From a virus, in IMG/VR virus record IMGVR_UViG_3300049729_000416, positions 1 to 28,771 of that record: a DNA stretch of 28,771 nucleotides; one strand, given 5' to 3'. Position 1 is the first letter of the stretch, and each line of letters opens with the position of its first letter. The notes beneath the pieces are model-generated. The model saw nothing but the letters and a program-made list of their open reading frames with translations, was not told the DNA's origin and made no database searches. A program made the position numbers and the translations under genes. Shown here one piece after another: positions 7,413-17,190 of this stretch.

Positions 7413-10400
7413 TCAGCCTAGGACATACTCGAACCATCCCGTGACGGTGAATGTACCCGAGTCAACATAAACGAGATAGAAGTCCGAAGGCTGCGACACG
7501 GCCAATGTTGCTTTGTAGGAAGCGCTTCCGTTTCCTTCCCAAATACCGGCGATATTAAATGGAGGGACAGCAGGATCAACGATGGCATTCATGGTGTATC
7601 CGCCGCCGGTTCCACAGACCAGCACCAGCGTGCTCTTACCTGAGTTGTTTGGAAACGAGGTCATGGGTTTCCGCTGCACAGGAGCAGTAGCGCTTAGGTT
7701 GGCTGACTTAGTAAGGGCCACGCCGCTGAGTTGGAACTCACGCCAGCTCCCGATGGATATTCCGGTTACACTGTAGTAGTCGCCAGCGGGGATAGGCACA
7801 AAGGCCGGAACGATTGAGGTCACAACCGGGCTTGCCTCAAATACAACCGTCGACGGACTGGACGAGCTATCGCTCACGACTATCATGGTGGGAGTGCCGG
7901 ACGTCGAGCGTACCGACAGGAACATGGCATTTCCCGAGGTGTTGTGGTACACCGTACCGACCACTCGACTTCCAGAAAGTTCACCCGAATCGGTTAAGGT
8001 TCCCGAGTTTATGGGGTACTCATTCCAGTAATTAATCGTTCCGCCGGAACAAGTGATCTGGAAGTAGTAGCCGATCGGGACAAAGAAGATCAATTCCGCC
8101 CCACCCGCATTTATTTGTGTCGTGGAAACCACGGCGCTCGGCGCGGAAGATGCATCGCACACCGCAACTCCGATCGTGTTAGTCGGATTGGTTACTCCAA
8201 CGCTAACCAGTAATGGAACCCCGCTAGTATTGTGGTAGATGGTGCCGATCGCCCGCGTTCCCGTACCGTATCGATTGCGCCCCAGGATGGGAGCTGCCGG
8301 GCTGCCGCTGGGACCGGTCGCACCTGTGGCCCCGGTCGGGCCGGTGGGGCCTGTTATTCCTGCGCCGGTGGGTCCCGTGGGGCCGGTTGGACCTCCTGAG
8401 GGGCCGGTTGGTCCGGGCACTGTACTGGCTGCGCCAGTTGGTCCAGTGGCTCCAGTGGCTCCTGCTTGGGCTACCAAGCTCCAGTTCATCGTATCGGTGG
8501 GCACGTCATTAAGATTGTTGGCCGTATGGTTGACGTATGTTGCCCCGTTGTAGCTCACCAGGTTATTAATCTGGTAAGTGTAGGTGCTGCTCCACGCGCC
8601 AAAAAAAAGTATAGAAGTTCCGTTCGTCCCGGTCGCCCCCGTAGCGCCGGTGGCACCTGTAGCTCCCGTGGCACCTGTTGCGCCGGTGGCACCAGCGGTA
8701 GATACCAGAGTCCAATACGTCGCATTCGTCGGCAGGATGTTGTTGACGTTGAACCCGATGCAGATGTAGGTCGCCCCCAAGTAACTCACTAGCTGGTTAA
8801 GCTGATAGTTGGTGTAGGACTCATAGGCACCTGTCCAGACCGCACCTGCGGGGCCGGTTGCACCTGTTGGGCCGGTTGATCCAGTTGGTCCCGTTGGTCC
8901 TGGTACGGTGCTTGCTGCTCCTGTAGCTCCCGTAGCTCCGGCACCCGTTGCGCCGGTGGGACCGGTTGCACCGGTGGCACCGGCTGTGCCGAGGGCTACC
9001 ACCTGCCAGTAGGTACCGTTGGTGGGATTTATGCTGCTGGTAGCGATTAGGCAGATGTAGGTTGACCCAGAGTACAGGACACTATCGCTCACGGCATAAC
9101 TTGTCGCGGTGTACCACTGGCCCCGCACATATCCGAGGCCGCTTGCACCAGCGGTGCCGGTAGGACCCGGGACCGTCGAGGCTGCACCTGTTGCTCCTGT
9201 TGCACCAGTCGGTCCAGTTGGACCAGGAACCGTTGATGCAGCACCCGTTGGACCTGTGGCTCCAGTTGATCCCGCCACGGCAAGCAAGGACCAGTAGGTA
9301 CTTCCAACGTAAGGTGCTTGATTCGTGTTCGCATTGAACGCGACCCATGTTGATCCACCGTAGTAAACCGCATAGTTCAACGGATACGCTGTGGTAGAAA
9401 CCCACGGACCATCCCAGGTTAGCCCCGCGCCTGCTACTCCGGTCGCCCCTGTTGGTCCAGGAACGGTTGAGGAAGCACCAGTCGCACCTGTAGGGCCGGT
9501 CGGTCCGGTTGGGCCAGTTACACCCGTAGGTCCAGGAACGGTTGAAGCAGAGCCAGTTGGTCCGGTGGCTCCCCCAACACCGGTGGCTCCAGTCGGGCCA
9601 GTCACACCTTGAATACCCTGAGCCCCCGTGGCTCCGGTGGGGCCGGTCGCCCCCGTGATTCCGATCGTGCCGGTCGCACCCGTTGGACCAGGGACTGTCG
9701 AGGCTGCGCCGGTGGCACCAGTTGGACCCGTTGGTCCGGTGAGGCCGATGGATCCCGTTGGTCCAGGTACCGTTGAAGCAGCCCCGGTGGCTCCCGTCGG
9801 TCCCGCCGGACCCGTTACTCCCGTTGGGCCGGGAACGGTTGATGCCGCCCCGGTTGAACCTGTAGGTCCTGCTGGTCCGGTGGCTCCGGTCACGGTCTCC
9901 GCAACGGGCTGCCAAGTAGCAGGATTGTCCCACGGTGGGACCCCGGTGTTAGCGCTCAAAGCGATATAGAGGCCGTAGGTGCCGTCGGTGACGATGTTGT
10001 TGACCGCGTAAGCGGTGGTGCCTGACCAGTTACCTATGTAGACGGGTATCCATGCGGTGCCCGTGGCACCCGTTGGCCCGGGAACGGTTGAGTTCGCACC
10101 TGTAGCTCCCGTGGCACCTGTTGGACCCGTGGGCCCTGTCAGTCCAGTCGGCCCCATCGACGCGATCTCCGTCCAGTAGCTGCTGGACACGGTGGGGGTC
10201 TGGTATGTGTTGCCGATGGTGCAAAGCCAGGAGGAGCCTCCGTAGTAGACCGCGTCGTTAGCCACGTAGGCGGTGGACACACTCCACGTGCCGGTCCAGA
10301 CTATGCCTGCGGCAGCCGCTCCGGTCGCTCCGGTTGCACCCGTCGCTCCTGTTGCACCGGTAGCTCCGGTCGGGCCGGTGGGACCTGTTCCACCTGCCCA

Positions 10401-11954
10401 ACCCTCCTGCGCGAGCAGCGCCCAGTATGGGCCGGTACCGCTGGGAGGCTGGTTTGAATTGGACTCGGTGCAAATCCAGGAGGAGCCTTCATAGCTGACT
10501 CCGTCATCCACCGAATAGGTGGGGCCGTTAGCATATGCGCCGCGCCATGTCATGCCCACGGGGCCGGTCGCACCTGTAGAACCAGTTGCACCCGTAGCAC
10601 CCGCAGGCGCAACCAGACTCCAATAAGCTCCGGTCTGCGGATACTGACTCGTGCTCGGTGCGGTTGCAATCCAGGTAGAGCCTCCGGCGGAGACGGTATC
10701 ATTCACTACATAACTCGTGCTGCTGTTCCAAACTCCGCGCCATGTCATGCCCACGGGGCCGGTGGCTCCGGTAGGTCCGGTCAATCCAATAGAACCTGTT
10801 GGCCCGGGAACTGTACTTGCGGCTCCCGTCGGTCCCGGGACGGTACTTGCAGCGCCAGTCGCCCCTGTTGCTCCAGTAGCCCCAGCCGTACCAGTGGCTC
10901 CGGTCAATCCGGTCGCTCCCGTAGCTCCTGTCGCACCGGTGGCACCCGCTGCACCTGCTGCGTACTCATAAACAATAATGACTCCGGGTGCACCAGCTCC
11001 ACCCGCATATGCGCCGCTGTTGCTGGCCTGAGCTGCACCTCCGCCGCCCGCGCCATATCCTGTGGCTGCGCCGCCGGAGGTATAAGTCGAGCCGCTTCCG
11101 CCCAAGCCGCCCTCACCAAGGGATGTAGATCCGCCATTGCCTCCGTGGCCTGCCGAGGCCGAAAGACGCACGCCGCATTCGCCCGGTGCGCCTGTACCAT
11201 TCACGGTGCCGTTTGATCCTGCGCCGCCCGCGCCGCCCGCTGGAAACGATACGGACGATCCAGCATACTGCCCCGCACCACCACCACCACCAGTAGCAGT
11301 GACCGTAGTGCCGCTATTCCAAATGAAGGTTGTCGAGGCCCCGCCCGCGCCGCCGCTGCCGTCGGTCGCGCCGCCCGCGCCGCCCGCGCTGCTGACAGTG
11401 TACGTTCCGACCTGACCAGACGTGATTCCGGGGAAAGAGTATAGAACGCGTGAGCCCGCTCCTCCGCCAGCAGCATAAGCACCGGTGGAGGATAGCGTGG
11501 TCACGCCGCCTCCTCCGCCGCCCGCACCGATCAGCTCCACCAAGATGGAGGTGGTGCCCGTCGTCGGTGTATACACCGCCCCTGAACCTGGGGTAAGGAC
11601 CCGAGTGTTTAGGAGCCCAATGCCGCCACCGCCACCGCCAGAACCAGTTGGACCAGTAGCGCCGGTTGCTCCCGTGGCTCCTGTTGGACCTGTGAGACCG
11701 ATCGGCCCAGTTGGTCCGGGGACGGTTGAAGCCGTACCAGTGGGGCCAGCGGGGCCGGTTGGACCTGTTGTGCCAGTTGCGCCTACCCCCGGACCCGTGG
11801 GACCTGTTGGACCAGGGGTTCCGACGTATCCGGGGTACCCCATTGGTCCCATAGGCCCGGCAGGCCCCGTTGGGCCAGTAGCACCCGTGAACGCGCCGTC
11901 GCCTGTTGGAACTGGAACTGCTGAGGGCACACCGGAAATATTAACTAGAACCAT
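7413..11954 (-). CDS. Giant collagen-like tail fibre with glycine-rich domain and CBM-like modules
   Basis: A 1513-aa fibre. In order: a short N-terminal attachment region; a collagen-like stalk (about 22-104); a glycine-rich domain (about 105-332, starting GGGGGG, with [12 protein letters not shown] and ending GVIIVYEYA); then Gly-X-Y stalks interrupted by eight modules of about 50 aa with the CBM5/12-like pattern (for example [20 protein letters not shown], then an aromatic YW or similar); and a C-terminal head (about 1218-1513) with three repeats, the first two marked by GTxYHNTSG and ending WNEYPI or WREFQL. Collagen-like rods trimerise, the CBM pattern suggests polysaccharide binding, and glycine-rich domains occur in phage adhesins, so receptor binding is likely. 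ATG 11954 follows AGAGAGA. The repetitive DNA is prone to copy-number change. Confidence 0.9.
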   Translation of the reverse strand: MVLVNISGVPSAVPVPTGDGAFTGATGPTGPAGPMGPMGYPGYVGTPGPTGPTGPGVGATGTTGPTGPAGPTGTASTVPGPTGPIGLTGPTGATGATGATGPTGSGGGGGGIGLLNTRVLTPGSGAVYTPTTGTTSILVELIGAGGGGGGVTTLSSTGAYAAGGGAGSRVLYSFPGITSGQVGTYTVSSAGGAGGATDGSGGAGGASTTFIWNSGTTVTATGGGGGAGQYAGSSVSFPAGGAGGAGSNGTVNGTGAPGECGVRLSASAGHGGNGGSTSLGEGGLGGSGSTYTSGGAATGYGAGGGGAAQASNSGAYAGGAGAPGVIIVYEYAAGAAGATGATGATGATGLTGATGTAGATGATGATGAASTVPGPTGAASTVPGPTGSIGLTGPTGATGPVGMTWRGVWNSSTSYVVNDTVSAGGSTWIATAPSTSQYPQTGAYWSLVAPAGATGATGSTGATGPVGMTWRGAYANGPTYSVDDGVSYEGSSWICTESNSNQPPSGTGPYWALLAQEGWAGGTGPTGPTGATGATGATGATGATGAAAAGIVWTGTWSVSTAYVANDAVYYGGSSWLCTIGNTYQTPTVSSSYWTEIASMGPTGLTGPTGPTGATGATGANSTVPGPTGATGTAWIPVYIGNWSGTTAYAVNNIVTDGTYGLYIALSANTGVPPWDNPATWQPVAETVTGATGPAGPTGSTGAASTVPGPTGVTGPAGPTGATGAASTVPGPTGSIGLTGPTGPTGATGAASTVPGPTGATGTIGITGATGPTGATGAQGIQGVTGPTGATGVGGATGPTGSASTVPGPTGVTGPTGPTGPTGATGASSTVPGPTGATGVAGAGLTWDGPWVSTTAYPLNYAVYYGGSTWVAFNANTNQAPYVGSTYWSLLAVAGSTGATGPTGAASTVPGPTGPTGATGATGAASTVPGPTGTAGASGLGYVRGQWYTATSYAVSDSVLYSGSTYICLIATSSINPTNGTYWQVVALGTAGATGATGPTGATGAGATGATGAASTVPGPTGPTGSTGPTGATGPAGAVWTGAYESYTNYQLNQLVSYLGATYICIGFNVNNILPTNATYWTLVSTAGATGATGATGATGATGATGATGTNGTSILFFGAWSSTYTYQINNLVSYNGATYVNHTANNLNDVPTDTMNWSLVAQAGATGATGPTGAASTVPGPTGPSGGPTGPTGPTGAGITGPTGPTGATGATGPSGSPAAPILGRNRYGTGTRAIGTIYHNTSGVPLLVSVGVTNPTNTIGVAVCDASSAPSAVVSTTQINAGGAELIFFVPIGYYFQITCSGGTINYWNEYPINSGTLTDSGELSGSRVVGTVYHNTSGNAMFLSVRSTSGTPTMIVVSDSSSSPSTVVFEASPVVTSIVPAFVPIPAGDYYSVTGISIGSWREFQLSGVALTKSANLSATAPVQRKPMTSFPNNSGKSTLVLVCGTGGGYTMNAIVDPAVPPFNIAGIWEGNGSASYKATLAVSQPSDFYLVYVDSGTFTVTGWFEYVLG

Positions 11955-11993
11955 AATTTTCTCTCTCTACCTATACGTGCGAAAGTCCGTTCG

Positions 11994-14900
11994 TCATATC
12001 AAGTCCCAGCCGTCCACACCGTTGGAGACGAACGTGCAGGACGAATACTGATACGTGATGGTGAGGCTGGTCCCGTTTCTGATCGTGTCGCTGCCACTGC
12101 CCGCGATGGTGATGGTGTGGGCGTCGGCGGAAATCTTGCACACCACGATCTCACCGTTCACGTTCGACGCCGCCGGGGGGAAGGTTGCGGTCAGGTTGCC
12201 GCTTGCTGTGTTCACCAGATCGCAGTCACCCACCGCCGGACTCCAGTTCGCCGAGATGTTCCTGACCGTGAAGCCGCCGCCACCGACCCCAGGTACGGAA
12301 GTGATGGGCACCCACGCGGGTGGTGCCGCCGCGCCTGTGTTGTTCACCAACGCGTAGCCCGGGGGGATGTTGTTGAGACCCGATGAACCTTGTAACACGT
12401 TCACGGTGCCGTCGATCGTGCTAACCGAGTGCGCCGGAGTTCCCGTCATCAACAGCCCGGTGGCCGCATCGACTGCGCCGGAGTTCGTGCTGCCAATCGT
12501 GAACGACACTGCCGACAGGTTGGAGAGCGGCTGAGGGTTGTTGCCAAAGCTGTTCACGGCCTGGAACTTGAGGTAGATGGTCTTCCCCTGCCAGAGCGGG
12601 TCGTAGGTGTATTTAAAAATGCTTCCATCCAGCCGCAGGAATAGAGAGCCAGCAGCGTGAGAACTGATCGGGGTGCCCAGTTGACCGCGCCGGATGTAGC
12701 CACTCAGCGTGTAGGTGTTCTGGCCGGTGACCGCTGCCGCTGAGTAGCTGATGACCTCGCCATCGACGTAGGCGAGCATAGTGTCGTTGTCAGCGGCGGA
12801 GGTAGTTCCCGAGGCCAGCGCGGCACAGTTCTCGGCGAGCTGCACAGACAGGGAGTTCACTGTGTCCGGGTCACTGCCCGATGCGAAGGTGGAGACCAGC
12901 TCACCAAGCACCGCAGGCTGGCCGAGACCGCCAGGGGTGACATTGACGTAGTTGACGCCATCCTGCGACACCCAGACGTTGGTTGAGCCGTAGTTATCGC
13001 CGGTTCCGCATGCACCGATCCAGAGCTGGTTGCCAGCATAGCCGGTCAGGCGGCCAGTGGCCTCAAACATGACAACCTCAGACGTGCCCGGCGAAGCCAA
13101 CGGGTCCGAGATAACCTCCGCCGAGCTCAGGCCCTTGTTGAAGATGGTGGGCTGTCCCACGCCATACGGGTAGTCCTCAGCCTCGATTTTTAGACCCTCG
13201 ATCGGATCATCGACGATCTTGGTGATGCGGATGGGGAGGTTGACCACGCCAAGGTTGGTGTTGTTGAGTCCCTGCGCCCACACCGATGAAGTGGTGATGG
13301 TCGTGAGGTCCATGGGCTCCAGGTAGGAGTAGGTGAAGGGCAGCACGAACTCGTACGTGTTGCGGATGTACGTGCCATGCTTGAGTCTCATGTTCGCGGC
13401 AAAAGTCGCGGCGGCCAACGTGTGAATGAAGTTCCAGTCTTGAGGATCTTCGATCCGTGACCCAAAGCGATTAATTAGACTCTGATCGCTCTCAGCCGTG
13501 ATCTCATTGGCATACTGGTTGTTCCGGTTTTGCCATTGGACCTGCACCTCGTTGCACGCATCCTGCCACGCGCTGCGCTTGATAGGTACCGGGTCCTCGC
13601 CTTCCTTCGCGATGAAGCAGGTGTCGTCCAGGGCCACGACGAAGGTAGACGGGGCGGTCCATGTGCAGCCGTTCGCTGCTGTGGTGGTGTCGCCGTAGGG
13701 CACAAGTTTGAGCAGGCCTTCACTCACGAAAGCAGCACACATGCCCGCTTCCAGCCACTTGCTCATGGAAGAGTCGGCGGAGTCTTGTGAGTCGAGCACC
13801 GGGGAGATGAAGAAGTTGTTAGCCGCGAACCAGTTCCACGCCGTGGCACCCACACTCTGCACGGAAGGAGTTCCGGGGGTGCCCCATGTTCCGCCAGGTC
13901 CGTTGTCAATAAATCCCGGGGGGAATGGCTGAGCACCTACACCGAGACCCCATTGTGTGTCGGTAAGCACACGGAGCATGCAGTGGACCACGTTGCAGTC
14001 GAGTATGGGTGTGCCATTGGCATATACGCCGCCCATCCTGTCGGGTGTGATGACTTCGAAGCTGTTCTGCTGGGGCTCTCCGCCCATGCCAAAATCCATG
14101 GGCTCGAACAGCAGGATGGCCGCGCCACTGTAACCGAGGGCTGCGCCGGGGTAGCTGCCCGACAAGAAGGAAAATGGAGCCTGGCCGATGTATCCCTCGG
14201 CGAGGGTGAAGTCCAGCATGGTGGACTCGTTCTGCCCCACCGCGTTGGGGTTGTTGATCTGGAAGGTGACGATGAACTCAGCACCAATGTCAGCCGATGC
14301 AAAGTGATAGGCGGCGGGGGCTGACCCTGTGACCGAGTAGGTTCCGGCGACAGAGGGTGTGCCATTCACGCGAGTGAATGCATTGCCCGCGTTGGAGCCT
14401 GTTCCACCGTAGACCACACCGAGGTCGGCATTGAAGGCATAGCTGCCGCCAACATATATGGTGCGCCCAGATGGTACGAGGTCTGTCTCCTGCTGGTTGA
14501 TGGTGGTGAGGAGGAACCCGTAGGCGACGGTCACGGTCTTGCCCACGTCAGCGGAAGAGAAGTAGTAGGCTCCGGTGGATGGGTTGATCGAGTATTGTCC
14601 GGCGGCGAGGACTTGTCCAAGCACATATATCATCTGCTGTAGTGGGCTGCCCGTTGCGTTGCCGACCAGTGTGGCACCCGGCGCTGAGTAGTCGTTGTAG
14701 GAACCGGTGTAGGTCGATACCGGGGACACCCCATAATTGTTGGTGAGCGCGGCGGCGTTGATCGGTGTGTAGGTGTATGAAGGCCCGGCGATGGTGTAGG
14801 CCTCAGCCGCCTTGGGTGAACCCAGCCATGACTGGCCCGACCAACAATCACCGATACCGGCGATGGGGCCTGCACAAAGGGCAGCCACTACGTTGGCGGA

Positions 14901-15128
14901 GTACAGGTTTTCACCGTTACCCTTGCCACCACCTTTGCCGCCTCCGCCACCCTTCTTGCCACTGGAGATGGGAGACGCGGTGAATCCATCGATCCAGAAG
15001 ATGAGCTGGTTTGTCTTAGCAGTGCCCATGATGACCGTAAGGGGCTTGCCCAAGTCTGACGTGTTGATCTTGACTCCGAAGAGTTTTTCCGGCGTGGCGC
15101 TGTTACCCGAACTAAAGATGTTTCCCAT
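11994..15128 (-). CDS. Tail tip / central fibre protein (GTA gp15- and lambda J-like)
   Basis: A 1044-aa protein at the tail tip that should connect the hub to the fibres and contact the host. Residues about 512-660 (DPVPIKRSAWQDACNEVQVQ ... ITKIVDDPIEGLKIEAEDY) match the Phage-tail_3 type region found in GTA gp15-like and J-like proteins. A Gly/Lys run lies at about 57-72. Two related units occur at about 176-204 and 261-289 (AGQYSINPSTGAYYFSSADV and AGTYSVTGSAPAAYHFASAD). The C-terminus (about 945-1044) is a small beta domain ending WDLI. The ATG overlaps the stop of the NlpC/P60 gene by one base (TAATG), so the two are translationally coupled. Confidence 0.88.
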   Translation of the reverse strand: MGNIFSSGNSATPEKLFGVKINTSDLGKPLTVIMGTAKTNQLIFWIDGFTASPISSGKKGGGGGKGGGKGNGENLYSANVVAALCAGPIAGIGDCWSGQSWLGSPKAAEAYTIAGPSYTYTPINAAALTNNYGVSPVSTYTGSYNDYSAPGATLVGNATGSPLQQMIYVLGQVLAAGQYSINPSTGAYYFSSADVGKTVTVAYGFLLTTINQQETDLVPSGRTIYVGGSYAFNADLGVVYGGTGSNAGNAFTRVNGTPSVAGTYSVTGSAPAAYHFASADIGAEFIVTFQINNPNAVGQNESTMLDFTLAEGYIGQAPFSFLSGSYPGAALGYSGAAILLFEPMDFGMGGEPQQNSFEVITPDRMGGVYANGTPILDCNVVHCMLRVLTDTQWGLGVGAQPFPPGFIDNGPGGTWGTPGTPSVQSVGATAWNWFAANNFFISPVLDSQDSADSSMSKWLEAGMCAAFVSEGLLKLVPYGDTTTAANGCTWTAPSTFVVALDDTCFIAKEGEDPVPIKRSAWQDACNEVQVQWQNRNNQYANEITAESDQSLINRFGSRIEDPQDWNFIHTLAAATFAANMRLKHGTYIRNTYEFVLPFTYSYLEPMDLTTITTSSVWAQGLNNTNLGVVNLPIRITKIVDDPIEGLKIEAEDYPYGVGQPTIFNKGLSSAEVISDPLASPGTSEVVMFEATGRLTGYAGNQLWIGACGTGDNYGSTNVWVSQDGVNYVNVTPGGLGQPAVLGELVSTFASGSDPDTVNSLSVQLAENCAALASGTTSAADNDTMLAYVDGEVISYSAAAVTGQNTYTLSGYIRRGQLGTPISSHAAGSLFLRLDGSIFKYTYDPLWQGKTIYLKFQAVNSFGNNPQPLSNLSAVSFTIGSTNSGAVDAATGLLMTGTPAHSVSTIDGTVNVLQGSSGLNNIPPGYALVNNTGAAAPPAWVPITSVPGVGGGGFTVRNISANWSPAVGDCDLVNTASGNLTATFPPAASNVNGEIVVCKISADAHTITIAGSGSDTIRNGTSLTITYQYSSCTFVSNGVDGWDLI

Positions 15129-15583
15129 TATTCAGCCACGTCTTTCAGCGTTAAGAAGAGCTTCTCGGATTTCAGGAACCGCAACCGTGTCCGGGCGCTA
15201 CCGGCTTTAACCGAGTCGCCGTAGGCATGAATGTAGTAGTCCGGCCAGGACTTGATAATGGCTCCGTGGCAGTACGACTTACTTCCTGTGAGCCTCCAGA
15301 CCACCAGGTCACCAGGGAGCACTTCAGACTCCGGGATCTCGCGGAAGAACTTGAGCACCAGGTCCACATATTCGGTGCTTGCTCTGTGGAGACCGATGAA
15401 GAGCGGGTAGTCCTTGGGTAGGTCAGGGATCTCGGGGATGAGGTTGCAGTTGTGGAAGACGCCGTAAAGCAACTGGCCGCAGTCCACCCCGGCACCCTTG
15501 ACACAGGACCAGCCACGGTAGGGAGTTCCTATCCATGTGAGTGCCTCGGCTACTACGGCTTCGCGTTGTTCGATGGTCAGCAT
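15128..15583 (-). CDS. NlpC/P60-type peptidoglycan peptidase, tail-associated
   Basis: A 151-aa cysteine peptidase of the NlpC/P60 fold, the equivalent of GTA gp14, thought to open peptidoglycan during DNA entry. Cys35 lies in GAGVDCGQLLYGVF at the expected helix start, and His106 in YCHGAIIKSW is the catalytic His; His119 (YYIHA) may be the third polar residue. ATG 15583 lies 2 nt after the hub stop and begins the conserved domain. A longer in-frame opening that reaches into the hub gene was rejected because its extra residues are a shadow of the hub coding sequence. It overlaps the tail-tip gene by one base. Confidence 0.92.
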   Translation of the reverse strand: MLTIEQREAVVAEALTWIGTPYRGWSCVKGAGVDCGQLLYGVFHNCNLIPEIPDLPKDYPLFIGLHRASTEYVDLVLKFFREIPESEVLPGDLVVWRLTGSKSYCHGAIIKSWPDYYIHAYGDSVKAGSARTRLRFLKSEKLFLTLKDVAE

Positions 15584-15585
15584 AG

Positions 15586-16500
15586 TTACACCGCGCTCTG
15601 GGGTGGTGGTACGAACGGCATTCCGCCGAAATGGACAAGGTTGGCAAACTTCTGGGTGCAGGTGGTAACCGATTTGTCGCAGCCTGCGATGACGGAGAAG
15701 GTATCTCCAGGAGCAGGCGTGAACAGCCATGGGTACATGACTTGTAGGTTGCCAGCGGCGTGCAGCTTCACACACTGGCTAAGACCGATGTTTGCACCGG
15801 TCAGGCATTTGACCACGCCCTGGGTGAAGTAACCGGCTGCCTGGCTGAACGCGGTGGTGGGAATCATCGTCCAAGCTGTGGTTCCGCTGGCGGCGGTGAA
15901 GTTAGTGGTGTAGCTCGATGCAGCTAAGTTGCAGTTGGCATCCGCGAATCCCCAGGGGCAGTTGGCCTGGATGATGCGGGTCGGAACTTTTACGTTGAGC
16001 AGATAGAGATAGTCGGCACACTCGAAGACAACCTTGTTGCGGCTGATGGAGTTTATCTTTGTGACCTGCCCCATGAACTTGGTCTCAACGCCGTTGCTCA
16101 CGTTGCCATACTCGCCGAAGGGCATGTAGACCGTCTGCACGATGATCTGGCAGGCATCGAACAGCCCGTTCAACGCGGCGTTCAAGATGCCCGTGGGTGC
16201 ACCTGGGTAGGTAGTGCCCACCTGCGGAACACAATTCAAATCCATCGTGTTCGAGTGCAGATCGAAGCTGGCGTCGGAGGTGATGGCTCCCCGGCTCCAG
16301 TTGCCCCACAGCGAGGAGGAGAATGTCGTGGTGGCGTTGAGCCATCCCGGGGTGCCCGAGGGCACGGTGATGTCAAACTGGCCGTCTGTAGCCAACAGGT
16401 ACTCGCCGTTCGGCAGAGCGATCGTGAAGATGTCCGCGCGTACGCAGTTTGGGTTGGCCATCAGGAAGGCGATGAGACCGGAGGGCATAAGGCGCTTCAT
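15586..16500 (-). CDS. Tail hub protein, DUF2163 / phage_BR0599 family (GTA gp13-like)
   Basis: A 304-aa hub protein at the end of the tail tube. The N-terminal DUF2163-type half starts at MKRLMPSGLIAFL. The C-terminal BR0599-type domain carries the family's cysteine signature: Cys181 and Cys190 in CPWGFADANCNL, and Cys274 and Cys281 in GCDKSVTTC, followed by QKFANLVHFGGMPFVP. From memory, the equivalent cysteines in the Rhodobacter gene transfer agent hub hold an iron-sulfur cluster, so the same is inferred here. ATG 16500 directly abuts the preceding stop and has AGGAGG 7-8 nt upstream. Confidence 0.92.
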   Translation of the reverse strand: MKRLMPSGLIAFLMANPNCVRADIFTIALPNGEYLLATDGQFDITVPSGTPGWLNATTTFSSSLWGNWSRGAITSDASFDLHSNTMDLNCVPQVGTTYPGAPTGILNAALNGLFDACQIIVQTVYMPFGEYGNVSNGVETKFMGQVTKINSISRNKVVFECADYLYLLNVKVPTRIIQANCPWGFADANCNLAASSYTTNFTAASGTTAWTMIPTTAFSQAAGYFTQGVVKCLTGANIGLSQCVKLHAAGNLQVMYPWLFTPAPGDTFSVIAGCDKSVTTCTQKFANLVHFGGMPFVPPPQSAV

Positions 16501-17157
16501 CTACACGCCTCCTGGTGCAGCGATAATTCCGTAGGTGGACGTGGGTAGAAATTCTGACGAAAATTTAATGCCCGAAAATGTCCAGTGGTCGAGTCCGTTG
16601 TTGATGGTGAACTCCCGAACTGCATCGAGAGTGTCCTCGGAGAAGCGAACCGCATACATAAAGCTCCCCGACCAGGTGAGCACTGCACCGCTGGCTGGGG
16701 CCGTCGTGAACGTGACCACACCCGTTGCAGAGATCGAGGCCGGGGCGGTCAGGGTTCCACTCACATAAATGTTGGGTGTGCCGTTCAGATTCTGCACGAT
16801 GTCTGGGTAGCCGCAGATGTTGCGGCTGAGTTGGAACTTGGTGGCCGAGCCCGTGCCGGTGCCGAACTGGGCACTCGTCACGGTGTTGTCTTGGGGATCT
16901 GTGAAAAGCCACAAACCGGCACCACCTGCTGTAGCCATGAACATCCCGAGGAACTGGGCCACCACTGAGGCCGCTGTGTGCTCGTGGCCGGTGACGTGAT
17001 CCATGCTCCACTCGAAGTCCCAGGTTGGGTATGGCTTCAGCGCGATGGCAGCGTTGACACCGGCAGCGCCCTTCTGCCGAACGGTGTTGAAGTTCGGTGA
17101 CTTGTGAATCCCGGATGCCATGCTAATCGGCATGGTTGGCATAATCGGAAACGACAT
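16501..17157 (-). CDS. Distal tail protein, DUF2460 family (GTA gp12-like)
   Basis: A 218-aa tail protein joining the tube to the hub. It shows the family pattern: an N-terminal WDFEW region, FLGMFMATAGGAGLWLFTDP at about 88-107, then a FGTGTGSATKFQLSR motif and a C-terminal beta region with FSGIKF. The position immediately before DUF2163/BR0599 and NlpC/P60 genes is the conserved GTA-type order. ATG 17157 has AGAGGA upstream. Confidence 0.9.
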   Translation of the reverse strand: MSFPIMPTMPISMASGIHKSPNFNTVRQKGAAGVNAAIALKPYPTWDFEWSMDHVTGHEHTAASVVAQFLGMFMATAGGAGLWLFTDPQDNTVTSAQFGTGTGSATKFQLSRNICGYPDIVQNLNGTPNIYVSGTLTAPASISATGVVTFTTAPASGAVLTWSGSFMYAVRFSEDTLDAVREFTINNGLDHWTFSGIKFSSEFLPTSTYGIIAAPGGV

Positions 17158-17190
17158 TTACTTCGTCCTCTACTAACTACGTTTGGAAGT

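Noticed and set aside
7413-11954. Regular short repeats that could suggest a CRISPR array
   Set aside because: The repeats are in-frame coding units of 9-30 nt without unique spacers of constant length, and no cas gene is near.
7413-11954. Possible diversity-generating retroelement acting on the fibre C-terminus
   Set aside because: No reverse transcriptase or template/variable repeat pair with adenine-biased differences is visible in the window.
3977-12051. Proline/valine-rich + strand open frames ([10 protein letters not shown] type) opposite the collagen-like fibres
   Set aside because: They are the reverse complement of Gly-X-Y codons. They lack ribosome binding sites and conserved domains, and the - strand frames have full architecture.
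15584-15775. 64-residue N-terminal extension of the NlpC/P60 protein
   Set aside because: It lies wholly inside the hub gene in another frame, is Arg/Cys-rich and not part of the family; ATG 15583 starts the domain.
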